In this document: piece by piece, positions 1 to 6,851 of the stretch
Layout: every line of letters begins with the position of its first letter
Position numbering within the stretch: position 1 is the stretch's first letter
Source: Sphingobium sp. WTD-1
GTDB taxonomy: Bacteria > Pseudomonadota > Alphaproteobacteria > Sphingomonadales > Sphingomonadaceae
Length of the DNA stretch: 64,000 nucleotides
Reading direction: 5' to 3'
NCBI RefSeq assembly: GCF_030128825.1
Contig: NZ_CP119127.1
Span: 4,825,501 to 4,889,500 of the forward strand
Notes under the pieces: generated by a model
Database searches by the model: none
What the model was told of the DNA's origin: nothing
What the model saw: the letters and a program-made list of their open reading frames with translations, nothing else
Position numbers and translations under genes: made by a program

Positions 1-1
1 G

Positions 2-70
2 CTCAGCATCACAGGCTATGGCTATCGCGTCCATTGCAGCCTCGTCGGCTTCGCAGGCGGTAAGCATTAG
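2..70 (+). CDS. C-terminal end of an unidentified protein (partial)
   Basis: One frame is open from the left edge to a TAG at 68-70 and encodes about 22 residues ending GYGYRVHCSLVGFAGGKH. A hairpin terminator lies about 45 bases downstream, which is consistent with the end of a real gene. The GYGYR stretch faintly recalls the wing of OmpR-type DNA-binding domains, but that is too little to name the protein. Confidence 0.3.
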   Translation, partial: LSITGYGYRVHCSLVGFAGGKH

Positions 71-112
71 GCGATAAATAGACGACCTCGCGAAAGGGCA
101 TCAGTTAAGTTG

Positions 113-147
113 CAAAACCCGGTGGTCGAAAGACTGCCGGGTTTTCT
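113..147 (+). terminator. Rho-independent terminator
   Basis: AAAACCCGG and CCGGGTTTT form a perfect 9-bp stem around a 14-nt loop, followed by a short pyrimidine-rich stretch. It probably ends the gene that enters from the left edge. Confidence 0.6.
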
Positions 148-171
148 GTTGGTCGCAAGCCTCTTGCCTAT

Positions 172-186
172 GTTCCCGTTATGTTC
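172..186 (+). promoter_or_regulatory. Putative LexA (SOS) box
   Basis: GTTC at 172-175 and GTTC at 183-186 are separated by exactly 7 bases. This matches the direct-repeat operator GTTC-N7-GTTC known for LexA of alphaproteobacteria. It sits directly upstream of the small gene that follows. Identification is by consensus only; two 4-mers at this spacing can also occur by chance. Confidence 0.5.
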
Positions 187-200
187 CTATGATCGTTCTC

Positions 201-392
201 ATGAACCAGCCCGATTCCTTGTGGCTCGCGCAGAGCCTTCTTCACGCGCCCGGTTGGGCGAGAGTAGCACTGACAGCGCCGAATGAGCGCCTGCGAGAGA
301 ATGCAGCGTTGGAACTGGCGCAGAGCATATTAGCGGCTTGGGACAAGCAACAGCCGATCCCTGATGCTCGTCAGATGACCTTCACGCTCTAA
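201..392 (+). CDS. Small conserved-type hypothetical protein, possibly SOS regulated
   Basis: This encodes about 63 residues, mostly helical, with the core LAQSLLHAPGWARVALTAP followed by an alanine/leucine-rich helix (LRENAALELAQSILAAW). It has no signal peptide, transmembrane segment or catalytic motif. An ATG at 189 would add four residues but lies only 2 bases after the putative LexA box, so the ATG at 201 is preferred; neither has a convincing ribosome binding site. The next gene starts on the base after the stop, so the two are probably co-transcribed. It resembles small sphingomonad DUF proteins I have seen (possibly DUF6771), but I cannot verify the family. Confidence 0.55.
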   Translation: MNQPDSLWLAQSLLHAPGWARVALTAPNERLRENAALELAQSILAAWDKQQPIPDARQMTFTL

Positions 393-686
393 GTGGGCGC
401 TAACCCGACGCTGCGAAATCTAGGCGACTACACCCGGCGCGGCGCAAATCTCTTCATCATCTGTAACTGCGGACATTCAGGAGTTGTCGATGCGGAAAAG
501 CTCAACCGGTATTTCCTCGCACATTGCTGGAACACCGCAATGGAAACAGTCGGAGCGCATTTGCGCTGCTCGCGCTGTCGGGGCCATCCTAACCGATTTG
601 CTCCCACGCCTCGCAGACCGGATCGCCCCGACTGGATGAATGACGAAGCGCAGTGGACACGTCTGGTCCGAAGGCTCAGGGGTTAG
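393..686 (+). CDS. Zinc-ribbon-like hypothetical protein
   Basis: The protein has 97 residues and a GTG start placed directly after the upstream TAA, implying translational coupling. Four cysteines form two pairs, CNC near residue 24 and CSRC near residue 59, a spacing expected of a zinc ribbon. The C-terminus is Arg/Trp-rich and basic, which would suit nucleic-acid binding. The gene overlaps the 3' end of the convergent DedA-family gene by four bases. If the LexA box at 172 is real, this gene would be in the same SOS transcript. The product cannot be named further from sequence alone. Confidence 0.6.
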   Translation: MGANPTLRNLGDYTRRGANLFIICNCGHSGVVDAEKLNRYFLAHCWNTAMETVGAHLRCSRCRGHPNRFAPTPRRPDRPDWMNDEAQWTRLVRRLRG

Positions 687-1351
687 CGTTCAGCGCGTGG
701 CTTCCATGTGGCCAGCCGATACAAATAGAACACCACGGCAGCGACCACGCAGGCGGTAGTGATCGGACCTAACCATTTGTCGATTTCGCCGCTGAACCTC
801 CGTCCGAGGAAATAGCCGCCATACGCTAACACCACGTTCCAGATAAAAGACCCGGCGGTCGTGAACAGCAAAAATCGCCCGTGCGTATTGAGGAAATGGA
901 GCGCCCTTCTTTTTACATCCGTGCGGGCTTGGAAGCGCACATGGCCCATGCGGAACAGGCCAGCGGGCAGCGAGATCATCGTGCGAAAGGCCGGCATGAA
1001 GCGGAAGACGAAAACGACGATCTGGCCATATTTGCCGAACAATCGGTCCAGCGCCTCGACATCGCGCCATTCCAGCGTCGCCCAGCGGCCGAAGCGGTCG
1101 ACCAGCGGTTTGAGCCGACCGAAGCCCAATATATGGCCGACCAGATACCAGAAATAATTGCCGATGGTGGTGCCCAGCGTGCCCGCCAGCAGCAGCCATT
1201 CCATCGCCATCCGCCCCTGGCCGACGCGGATGCCGCCAATCCCCATGATCAGTTCGGACGGGATCGGCGGAAAGACATTTTCGAGGATCATCAGCAAGAA
1301 GATCCCCCAATAGCCTCCCGCATCGATCAGCCGCAGCACCCAGTCGGTCAT
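683..1351 (-). CDS. DedA family membrane protein
   Basis: The 222-residue polytopic inner-membrane protein belongs to the DedA/SNARE-associated (VTT) family, whose members act in membrane homeostasis and lipid or undecaprenyl-phosphate flipping. Visible family marks are the N-terminal ENVFPPIPSELIM segment with its acidic and proline residues, then GTTIGNYFWYLVG, then FRFMPAFRTMISLPAGLFRMG, which corresponds to the family's F/GRFxPxxR motif. Between RMGHVRF (about residue 138) and LLFTTAG (about residue 162) lies an extra basic stretch of about 20 residues, QARTDVKRRALHF and onward. I would expect these two segments to be nearly contiguous, so it looks like a small in-frame insertion. The ribosome binding site is weak. 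Confidence 0.85.
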   Translation of the reverse strand: MTDWVLRLIDAGGYWGIFLLMILENVFPPIPSELIMGIGGIRVGQGRMAMEWLLLAGTLGTTIGNYFWYLVGHILGFGRLKPLVDRFGRWATLEWRDVEALDRLFGKYGQIVVFVFRFMPAFRTMISLPAGLFRMGHVRFQARTDVKRRALHFLNTHGRFLLFTTAGSFIWNVVLAYGGYFLGRRFSGEIDKWLGPITTACVVAAVVFYLYRLATWKPRAER

Positions 1352-1386
1352 GACCGAAATCCGTAGACGCCCGAACGTCCACCCTC

Positions 1387-1478
1387 CGTTCGCCCTGAGC
1401 TTGTCGAAGGGCTCGGCCGACCGAAGGGAGGCACTCCGCTCCGCTCAGCAGAGGGCTTCGACAAGCTCAGCCCGAACG
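1387..1478. repeat. Dispersed palindromic repeat, copy 1 (CTTGTC variant)
   Basis: The left arm CGTTCGCCCTGAGCTTGTCG is mirrored by CGACAAGCTCAGCCCGAACG at the right end, giving a long imperfect hairpin. It occupies the space between the DedA gene and gshB. Related copies with GAAGTCG in the arm lie at 2502-2605 and 32157-32257. Confidence 0.8.
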
Positions 1479-1512
1479 AGTTTCGTTGAATCAAGCCCAA
1501 GCTGCTGAAGCC

Positions 1513-2487
1513 TTACGCCGCGGCCCGTGCCGCCAGGCGCGCGTCGATCGCGTCCCAGATCATGCCGCCGGTGTCGGTGCCGTCGAACGCGTCGATCGAC
1601 ACGATGCCGGTCGGCGACGTCACGTTGATCTCGGTCAGCCATTCGCCGCCGATCACGTCGATGCCGACGAACAACAGGCCGCGGCGCTTCAATTCCGGCC
1701 CCATCGCCTCGCAGATTTCGCGCTCCCGATCAGTCAGCACGGTCTTGGCCGCCGATCCGCCGACCGCCAGGTTGGACCGGATCTCGCCCGCGCCCGGAAT
1801 GCGGTTGACCGCGCCCGCGACCTCGCCATCGACCAGCACGATGCGCTTGTCGCCCTGCGCGACGCCGGGGATGAAGGCCTGAACCATGAAGGGTTCGACC
1901 CACGAAGCCTTGAACAGTTCCACCAGCGACGACAGGTTCGCGCCATTGCTGCCGACATGGAATACCGCGACGCCGCCATTGCCATAGAGCGGCTTCACCA
2001 CGATCTCGCCATGCTCGGCCAGGAAGCTCTTCACCTCGGCCAGGTCGCGGGTGATCATCGTCGGCGGCATGAAGCGGGCATAATCGAGCACGAACAGCTT
2101 TTCCGGCGCATTGCGGACGCTGGCGGGGTCGTTCACCACCAAAGTCTCTTCCTGCACCCGCTCCAGCAAATGGGTGGCGGTGATGTAGCTCAGGTCAAAG
2201 GGCGGGTCTTGCCGCATCCACACGACATCGACGTCGCGGCCCAGATCCAGCATCTCCGGCTCGCCCAGCGCATAATGATCGCCCTCGACCTTCTGCACCT
2301 TCACCGGCCGCGCCTTGGCCAGCACCCGGCCGTCGCGATAGGTGAGGTCGGGCGCCTGATAATGATAGAGCTTATGCCCCCGCGCCTGCGCCGCCAGCAT
2401 GATGTGGAAGCTCGAATCGCCGGCGATCCTGATCCCCTCCATCGGGTCCATCTGCATGGCGACGGTCAGGGGGTTGAGTTCGGTCAT
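1513..2487 (-). CDS. gshB: Glutathione synthetase
   Basis: This ATP-grasp enzyme joins glycine to gamma-glutamylcysteine in the last step of cytosolic glutathione synthesis. At 324 residues it matches bacterial GshB. Motifs in order: the N-terminal MDPMEGIRIAGDSSF, the WMRQDPPFDLSYITATHLLE substrate-domain signature, the ATP-grasp core VVKPLYGNGGVAVF, the loop around DKRIVLVDGE, and the C-terminal TEINVTSPTG metal and ligand site. Two ATGs compete. The one at 2487 has AAAAGGA six bases upstream, while the one at 2493 abuts that site, so 2487 was chosen. A palindromic repeat lies just upstream, leaving little room for a promoter; transcription from the yraN side is possible. Confidence 0.93.
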   Translation of the reverse strand: MTELNPLTVAMQMDPMEGIRIAGDSSFHIMLAAQARGHKLYHYQAPDLTYRDGRVLAKARPVKVQKVEGDHYALGEPEMLDLGRDVDVVWMRQDPPFDLSYITATHLLERVQEETLVVNDPASVRNAPEKLFVLDYARFMPPTMITRDLAEVKSFLAEHGEIVVKPLYGNGGVAVFHVGSNGANLSSLVELFKASWVEPFMVQAFIPGVAQGDKRIVLVDGEVAGAVNRIPGAGEIRSNLAVGGSAAKTVLTDREREICEAMGPELKRRGLLFVGIDVIGGEWLTEINVTSPTGIVSIDAFDGTDTGGMIWDAIDARLAARAAA

Positions 2488-2501
2488 CTTCATTCCTTTT
2501 A

Positions 2502-2605
2502 CCGTTCGCCCTGAGCGAAGTCGAAGGGCTCCGCCGAGCGTTAGCGAGGTGACTTGCCTTCGCTGGCGCTCAGGCGTGGGCTTCGACTTCGCTCAGCCCG
2601 AACGG
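2502..2605. repeat. Dispersed palindromic repeat, copy 2 (GAAGTC variant)
   Basis: The arm CCGTTCGCCCTGAGCGAAGT is mirrored by ACTTCGCTCAGCCCGAACGG at the right end. It fills the gap between gshB and yraN and could fold into a long hairpin in either transcript. Confidence 0.8.
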
Positions 2606-2617
2606 AATGGAGAGCCT

Positions 2618-2971
2618 TCACCCCCCATGCCAGACATTGGCCAGATGGCGTGGCGGGCGGCCCGGCGCAAGGAGGATGACGTCAATTCGCATGTCGTCTC
2701 CGGGCCTTGCCAGTTGATGCCATAATATTTCGGCGCTCGCCGCCACCCGCGCCAGCCGGCGCTGGTCGATCGCGATGTCCAGTTCGGCGTCGGTGGCGCG
2801 GCTCTTCACCTCGACAAAGGCCAGCATCGCGCCCTTGCGCGCGACCAGGTCGACCTCGCCCGCGGGCGTGCGCAGGCGCTGGCCGACAATCTGCCACCCC
2901 TTGAGGCGCAGCCACCAGGCGGCGATGCGTTCGGCCTGCCGGCCGCGCTTCTCCGCCTGCTGGCGGTTCAC
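2618..2971 (-). CDS. YraN family protein (UPF0102, endonuclease-like fold)
   Basis: The protein has 117 residues, the usual UPF0102 length. It contains the nuclease-like core seen in this family: AERIAAWWLRLKGW, then GEVDLVARKGAMLAFVEVKSR, which supplies the E...D...E-x-K arrangement of a restriction-endonuclease-type active site. The biological role of the family is not established. The GTG start overlaps the stop codon of rsmI (GTGA), so it is translationally coupled to it; the rsmI-yraN pairing is conserved in many proteobacteria. Confidence in the family is high, in the function low. Confidence 0.88.
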   Translation of the reverse strand: MNRQQAEKRGRQAERIAAWWLRLKGWQIVGQRLRTPAGEVDLVARKGAMLAFVEVKSRATDAELDIAIDQRRLARVAASAEILWHQLARPGDDMRIDVILLAPGRPPRHLANVWHGG

Positions 2972-3825
2972 GCCTCGCGTTCCCCTTTCAGCTCGTTCGC
3001 CCGATCATAGAGCGTCCGCCGGTCGAGCCCCAGTTTCTTGGCGACCTCGCCCGCCGCCTTCGACACCGGCAACCGTGTCAGCGCCTCCAGCAGCGCCGCA
3101 TCGGCATCCTCGGCGCTGGCCGGCGGCGCCTCGCCGGGCGGGCCGACGATGACGACGATCTCGCCCTTGGGCGGGGCATCGGCATAGCGGGCGGACAGTT
3201 CGCTCAGCGTGCCGGTCGCCGTCTCCTCGAACGTCTTGCTGATCTCGCGGCTGACCGCCGCCTCGCGATCGCCCAGTGCCGCCGCCATCGCCGCCAGACT
3301 GTCCGACAGGCGCGGCCCGCTTTCGTAGAAGACCAGGGTCGCACGCAACGCCACCACTTCGGCCAGCACGTCGCCGCGCGCCTTCGCCTTGTTCGGCAGG
3401 AAGCCCATGAACAGGAACCGATCGGTCGGCAGGCCTGAGAGCGTCAGCGCCGCGATCGCCGCGCTCGGCCCCGGCAGGGTCGTGATCTTGCGCCCGGCCG
3501 CCCGCGCGTCGCGCACCAGCTTGTAGCCCGGATCGGAAATCAGCGGCGTCCCCGCATCCGACAGCAGCGCCACCGATTCGCTCGCCATCCGCTCGATCAG
3601 CCGCTGCCGCACATTTTCCGCGCTATGGTCATGATAGGGAATCATCGGCCGATCCGATCCCGCATGGCGCAGCAGCCTTGCGCTGACCCGTGTATCTTCC
3701 ACGGCGACCACGTCAGCCAACCGCAGGACTTCCGCCGCGCGCGGCGTAAGGTCTCCAAGGTTGCCGATCGGCCCCGCCACGATGTAAAGCCCGGGCTCAA
3801 GCCCGGATGCCAATATAGTTTCCAT
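2968..3825 (-). CDS. rsmI: 16S rRNA (cytidine(1402)-2'-O)-methyltransferase
   Basis: RsmI uses S-adenosylmethionine to methylate the 2'-OH of C1402 in the decoding centre of 16S rRNA. The 285 residues show the tetrapyrrole-methylase fold with its hallmarks: GLYIVAGPIGNLGDLTPRA at the N-terminus, VAVEDTRVSARLL, SDAGTPLISDPGYKLV, LPGPSAAIAALTLSGLP, and FMGFLPNK. The start codon lies only 11 bases from the divergent start of the lipoprotein gene at 3837, so the promoters of the two genes must overlap each other's 5' coding region or one annotated start is too far upstream. GGGA upstream supports this start. Confidence 0.93.
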   Translation of the reverse strand: METILASGLEPGLYIVAGPIGNLGDLTPRAAEVLRLADVVAVEDTRVSARLLRHAGSDRPMIPYHDHSAENVRQRLIERMASESVALLSDAGTPLISDPGYKLVRDARAAGRKITTLPGPSAAIAALTLSGLPTDRFLFMGFLPNKAKARGDVLAEVVALRATLVFYESGPRLSDSLAAMAAALGDREAAVSREISKTFEETATGTLSELSARYADAPPKGEIVVIVGPPGEAPPASAEDADAALLEALTRLPVSKAAGEVAKKLGLDRRTLYDRANELKGEREA

Positions 3826-3836
3826 AAGGATCCCAG

Positions 3837-5042
3837 ATGACAGAGACGGATGCCCCCCGGCAAGCGAACATGTTCGCGGCGATGAAGCGCAGCGCGCGAT
3901 TGCTGTTCGTTGCCAGCACCATCATGCTGGCCGCCTGTCAGTCGATCGTGCCCAAGGGCCCCGGCCCCGCCCAACCCACCGGCCCCGCCAAGCCGACCGG
4001 CCCGGAAGTGACCCAGGGCCTGCCGACCGACACTGCGCGCCACCGCGTCGCGCTACTGGTGCCGACCAGCGGCCCCAATGCCGGGGTCGGCCAGTCGATC
4101 GCCAACGCCACCACCCTGGCGCTGATGGACATCAAGACCGACAAGGTCCGCATCACCACCTATGACACTGCCACGGGCGCGGCAGCCGCCGCCAACCGGG
4201 CGCTGGCCGACGGCAATCGCCTGATCCTGGGTCCGCTGCTGGCCGATGACGCCCGCATCGTCGGGCCGATCGCGGCCAAGGCCAATGTCCCGGTCATCAG
4301 CTTCTCCAACGACACCAGCGTCGCGGGCAGCAACATCTTCCTGATGGGCTATACCCCCAACCAGTCGATCGAGCGGGTGATCGGCTTCGCCCGCGAAAAG
4401 GGCCTGTCCAATTTCGGCGCGCTGGTGCCGCGCGGCACCTATGGCGAGCGCGCCGGCAATGCGCTGCTGCGCGCGGTCGAACAGGCCGGCGGCACGGTCG
4501 TGTCGATGCAGACCTTCGATCGCACCCCCGCCTCGATCACCGCTGCGGTCAAGAAGCTGCAGGCCTCGTCCAGCTATGACGCGCTGCTGATCGCCGACAG
4601 CGGCCGGGTCGCGCTGCAGGTCGCACCGATCGTGCGCAAGAATGGCGGCGCCAATGCCCGCCTGCTCGGCACCGAAATCTGGAATACCGAAGAATCGCTG
4701 GCCGCCAGCCCCGTGCTGCGCGGCGCCTGGTATGCCAGCGTGTCGGACGGCCTTTATCGCCAGCTCGCGACCAAATATCGCACCCGTTACGGCAGCGCGC
4801 CCTTCCGTTTGTCCTCGATGGGCTATGACGCAGTGCTGCTGACGGTGCGGATCGCCCAGGACTGGAAGCCGGGTTCGCCCTTCCCCACCGCCCGCCTGCG
4901 CGATCCGGGCGGCTTTGCCGGCATCGACGGCGCCTTCCGCTTCAACCGCAACGGCATCGCCGAACGCGCGCTGGAAGTGAGCGAGGTTGGCGCCGGCACG
5001 ATCAGCGTGGTCGATCCCGCCCCGCGCGGCTTCGGCAACTAA
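3837..5042 (+). CDS. LpoA-like penicillin-binding-protein activator, periplasmic-binding-fold lipoprotein
   Basis: The 401-residue protein has a lipobox-like MLAAC near residue 34, preceded by a hydrophobic segment, so it is probably an outer-membrane lipoprotein. A Pro/Gly-rich linker with three imperfect PTGPxxP repeats follows. The rest (about residues 65-395) is a type-I periplasmic binding fold of the Leu/Ile/Val-binding kind: HRVALLVPTSGPNAGVGQSI, ILGPLLADDARIVGPIA, VPVISFSNDTSV, and ALVPRGTYGERAGNALL. This matches the penicillin-binding-protein activator (LpoA C-terminal) family of alphaproteobacteria rather than amino-acid transport, as no transporter genes adjoin. AAGGA six bases upstream supports the ATG at 3837; ATGs at 3870 or 3882 would give a more typical signal peptide. 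Confidence 0.8.
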   Translation: MTETDAPRQANMFAAMKRSARLLFVASTIMLAACQSIVPKGPGPAQPTGPAKPTGPEVTQGLPTDTARHRVALLVPTSGPNAGVGQSIANATTLALMDIKTDKVRITTYDTATGAAAAANRALADGNRLILGPLLADDARIVGPIAAKANVPVISFSNDTSVAGSNIFLMGYTPNQSIERVIGFAREKGLSNFGALVPRGTYGERAGNALLRAVEQAGGTVVSMQTFDRTPASITAAVKKLQASSSYDALLIADSGRVALQVAPIVRKNGGANARLLGTEIWNTEESLAASPVLRGAWYASVSDGLYRQLATKYRTRYGSAPFRLSSMGYDAVLLTVRIAQDWKPGSPFPTARLRDPGGFAGIDGAFRFNRNGIAERALEVSEVGAGTISVVDPAPRGFGN

Positions 5043-5044
5043 GC

Positions 5045-5072
5045 AAAGGGGGCCGGAAGGCCCCCTTTTTCG
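5045..5072 (+). terminator. Rho-independent terminator between convergent genes
   Basis: AAGGGGGCC and GGCCCCCTT form a perfect stem around a short GGAA loop and are followed by TTT. It begins three bases after the lipoprotein stop codon and stands just before the 3' end of the convergent ATPase gene, so it could serve both strands. Confidence 0.85.
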
Positions 5073-5079
5073 TTACGGA

Positions 5080-5853
5080 TCAGACCCGCGCCGTGGGCAC
5101 GATCAGTGGCAGGCCATCGCTGACGTCGATCCGCGCCGCAACGCCATAGACGGATGCCAGCCGCTCCGGCGTCAGCACCGCCATCGGCGCCCCGTCCGCC
5201 ACCAGCGCACCGCCATCCATCAGCAGCAGCCGGTCGCAATAGCGCGCCGCCATAGCGAGGTCGTGCAGCACGGTGACGACCAGCGCCCCGCCCTGCGCCT
5301 GCGCCCGGAGCAAGGCCATCACGTCGATCTGGTGGCCGGGGTCGAGCGCGGCGAGCGGCTCGTCGGCGATCAGTGCCGGGGCGCCCACCGCCAGCGCCCG
5401 CGCCAGCAGCACCCGCGCCCGCTCGCCGCCCGACAGTTCGGTCGCGATCCGCCCCTTGAAGCCGGTGACATCGGCGCGGACCATGGCATCCTCGATCGCC
5501 GCCTCATCGTCGGCGGTCAGGCGCGACAGCGGCCCCAGATGCGGCAACCGCCCCAGCGCCACCAGCCGCTCGACTGCCAGGGGCCAGTGCAAGGTCTGGC
5601 CCTGCGGCAGATAGGCGATGGACCGCGCCACCGCCGGGCGCGACAGCCGTTCGACCGGCGCCCCGTCCAGCAGCGCGCGGCCGGCGGCCGGCTTCACCAG
5701 CCCCAGCAGCGCCCGCACCAGGGTCGACTTGCCCGCGCCATTGGGGCCGATCACGCCGATCAACTGGCCGGGCGCCATGGTCAGGTCGACGCCGCGCACC
5801 GCCAGATGGCGGCCCAGCCGGACGTCCAGTTGCTCGGTCGACAGGGTCACCAT
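5080..5853 (-). CDS. ABC transporter ATP-binding protein, BtuD/FecE type (probable cobalamin uptake)
   Basis: The 257-residue cytoplasmic ATPase would power import of a metal-chelate-type substrate across the inner membrane. Motifs: Walker A GPNGAGKSTL near residue 37, Q-loop YLPQG, signature LSGGERARVLLARAL, Walker B ALIADEPLAALD, and the switch histidine in VTVLHDLAMAARYCDR. The length and the LAxxLGRLPHLG segment are typical of the FecE/BtuD/HemV group. It overlaps the permease gene by seven bases. The substrate is inferred from the cobalamin riboswitch upstream of the operon. No periplasmic binding protein follows; the operon ends at the convergent terminator. Confidence 0.88.
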   Translation of the reverse strand: MVTLSTEQLDVRLGRHLAVRGVDLTMAPGQLIGVIGPNGAGKSTLVRALLGLVKPAAGRALLDGAPVERLSRPAVARSIAYLPQGQTLHWPLAVERLVALGRLPHLGPLSRLTADDEAAIEDAMVRADVTGFKGRIATELSGGERARVLLARALAVGAPALIADEPLAALDPGHQIDVMALLRAQAQGGALVVTVLHDLAMAARYCDRLLLMDGGALVADGAPMAVLTPERLASVYGVAARIDVSDGLPLIVPTARV

Positions 5854-6851
5854 AGCCGCCGCTCCCGCATCAGGTGAATGAGGAAGACGGGCACGCCCAG
5901 GATCGCGGTCAGCACGCCCAGTTTCAATTCGCTGCTGGTCGGGATGATACGCACGCCGATATCGGCCAGGGTCAGCAGCACCGCGCCGCCCAGCATCGAG
6001 GGCAACAGCAGCGCGGACGGCGACCGATCGGTCAGCGGCCGCACCAGATGCGGCACGATCAGGCCGACGAAGCCGATCGATCCGGTCACCGCCACCGCGC
6101 CGCCGACGCCGATCGCCACCCCCGCCATCAGCCGCAGCCGCGCCCGCGACAGGTCGACGCCCAGCGCCCGCGCGCCATCCTCGCCCAGGGTCAGCGCGTC
6201 GAGCGCACGTCCGTCATAAAGCAGCAGCGCCGCGCCGACCGCGATGCAGGGCAGCGCCAGCAGCAGATGGTCGATGCTGCGATTTTCCAGGCTCCCCATA
6301 AGCCAGCTCATGATCTCCATCGCGGCAAAGGGATTGGGCGACAGGTTGAGCGCCAGGCTGATCCCCGCCCCCGCCAGCGTCGCGACGGCGATGCCGGCCA
6401 GGATCAGCGTCAACGGGCTTTCCGACGGCCCGGCAAGCAGGAACAGCGCACCGATTGCCGCCAGCGCCGTCACGATCGCCAGCAGCGGCAATGCCATCGG
6501 ATGGAGTTCGGACAGGCCGAAATAGAGCGCGATCACCGCGCCCAGCGCCGCCGCATTGGATACGCCCAGCACGGCGGGTTCGGCCAGCGGATTGCGCAGA
6601 TAGCCCTGCAATGCCGCGCCCGACAGGCCCAGCATGGCGCCGACCAGCAGTCCGATCGCCATGCGCGGCAGGCGCAGGTCGATGACGATCGCGCGCGCTA
6701 CCATGTCGCCACCGCCCGCCAGCACCGCCAGGATGCGGGCCGGCGCGATCGTCACCGATCCCAGCGCGACCGACGCGATGGCCGCGACCAGCAGCAGGGC
6801 GATCAGCCCCGGCAGCAACAGAGCATGCCGCCGCCCCTTAGAAGCGGACAC
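5847..6851 (-). CDS. FecCD/BtuC family ABC transporter permease (probable cobalamin uptake)
   Basis: The 334-residue integral membrane protein has about nine or ten hydrophobic segments. Family marks include DLRLPRMAIGLLVGAMLGLSGAALQGYLRNPLAEPAVLGVSNAAALGA in the first third and GSIGFVGLIVPHLVRPLTDRSPSALLLPSMLGGAVLLTLADIGVR near the end, the latter containing the ATPase-coupling helix. The frame extends further upstream, but that part is antisense noise inside the receptor gene. A GTG at 6851 gives the normal family length and overlaps the receptor stop codon by 14 bases; an ATG at 6863 is the alternative. It works with the ATPase at 5080 and the receptor at 6838. Confidence 0.88.
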   Translation of the reverse strand: MSASKGRRHALLLPGLIALLLVAAIASVALGSVTIAPARILAVLAGGGDMVARAIVIDLRLPRMAIGLLVGAMLGLSGAALQGYLRNPLAEPAVLGVSNAAALGAVIALYFGLSELHPMALPLLAIVTALAAIGALFLLAGPSESPLTLILAGIAVATLAGAGISLALNLSPNPFAAMEIMSWLMGSLENRSIDHLLLALPCIAVGAALLLYDGRALDALTLGEDGARALGVDLSRARLRLMAGVAIGVGGAVAVTGSIGFVGLIVPHLVRPLTDRSPSALLLPSMLGGAVLLTLADIGVRIIPTSSELKLGVLTAILGVPVFLIHLMRERRLW

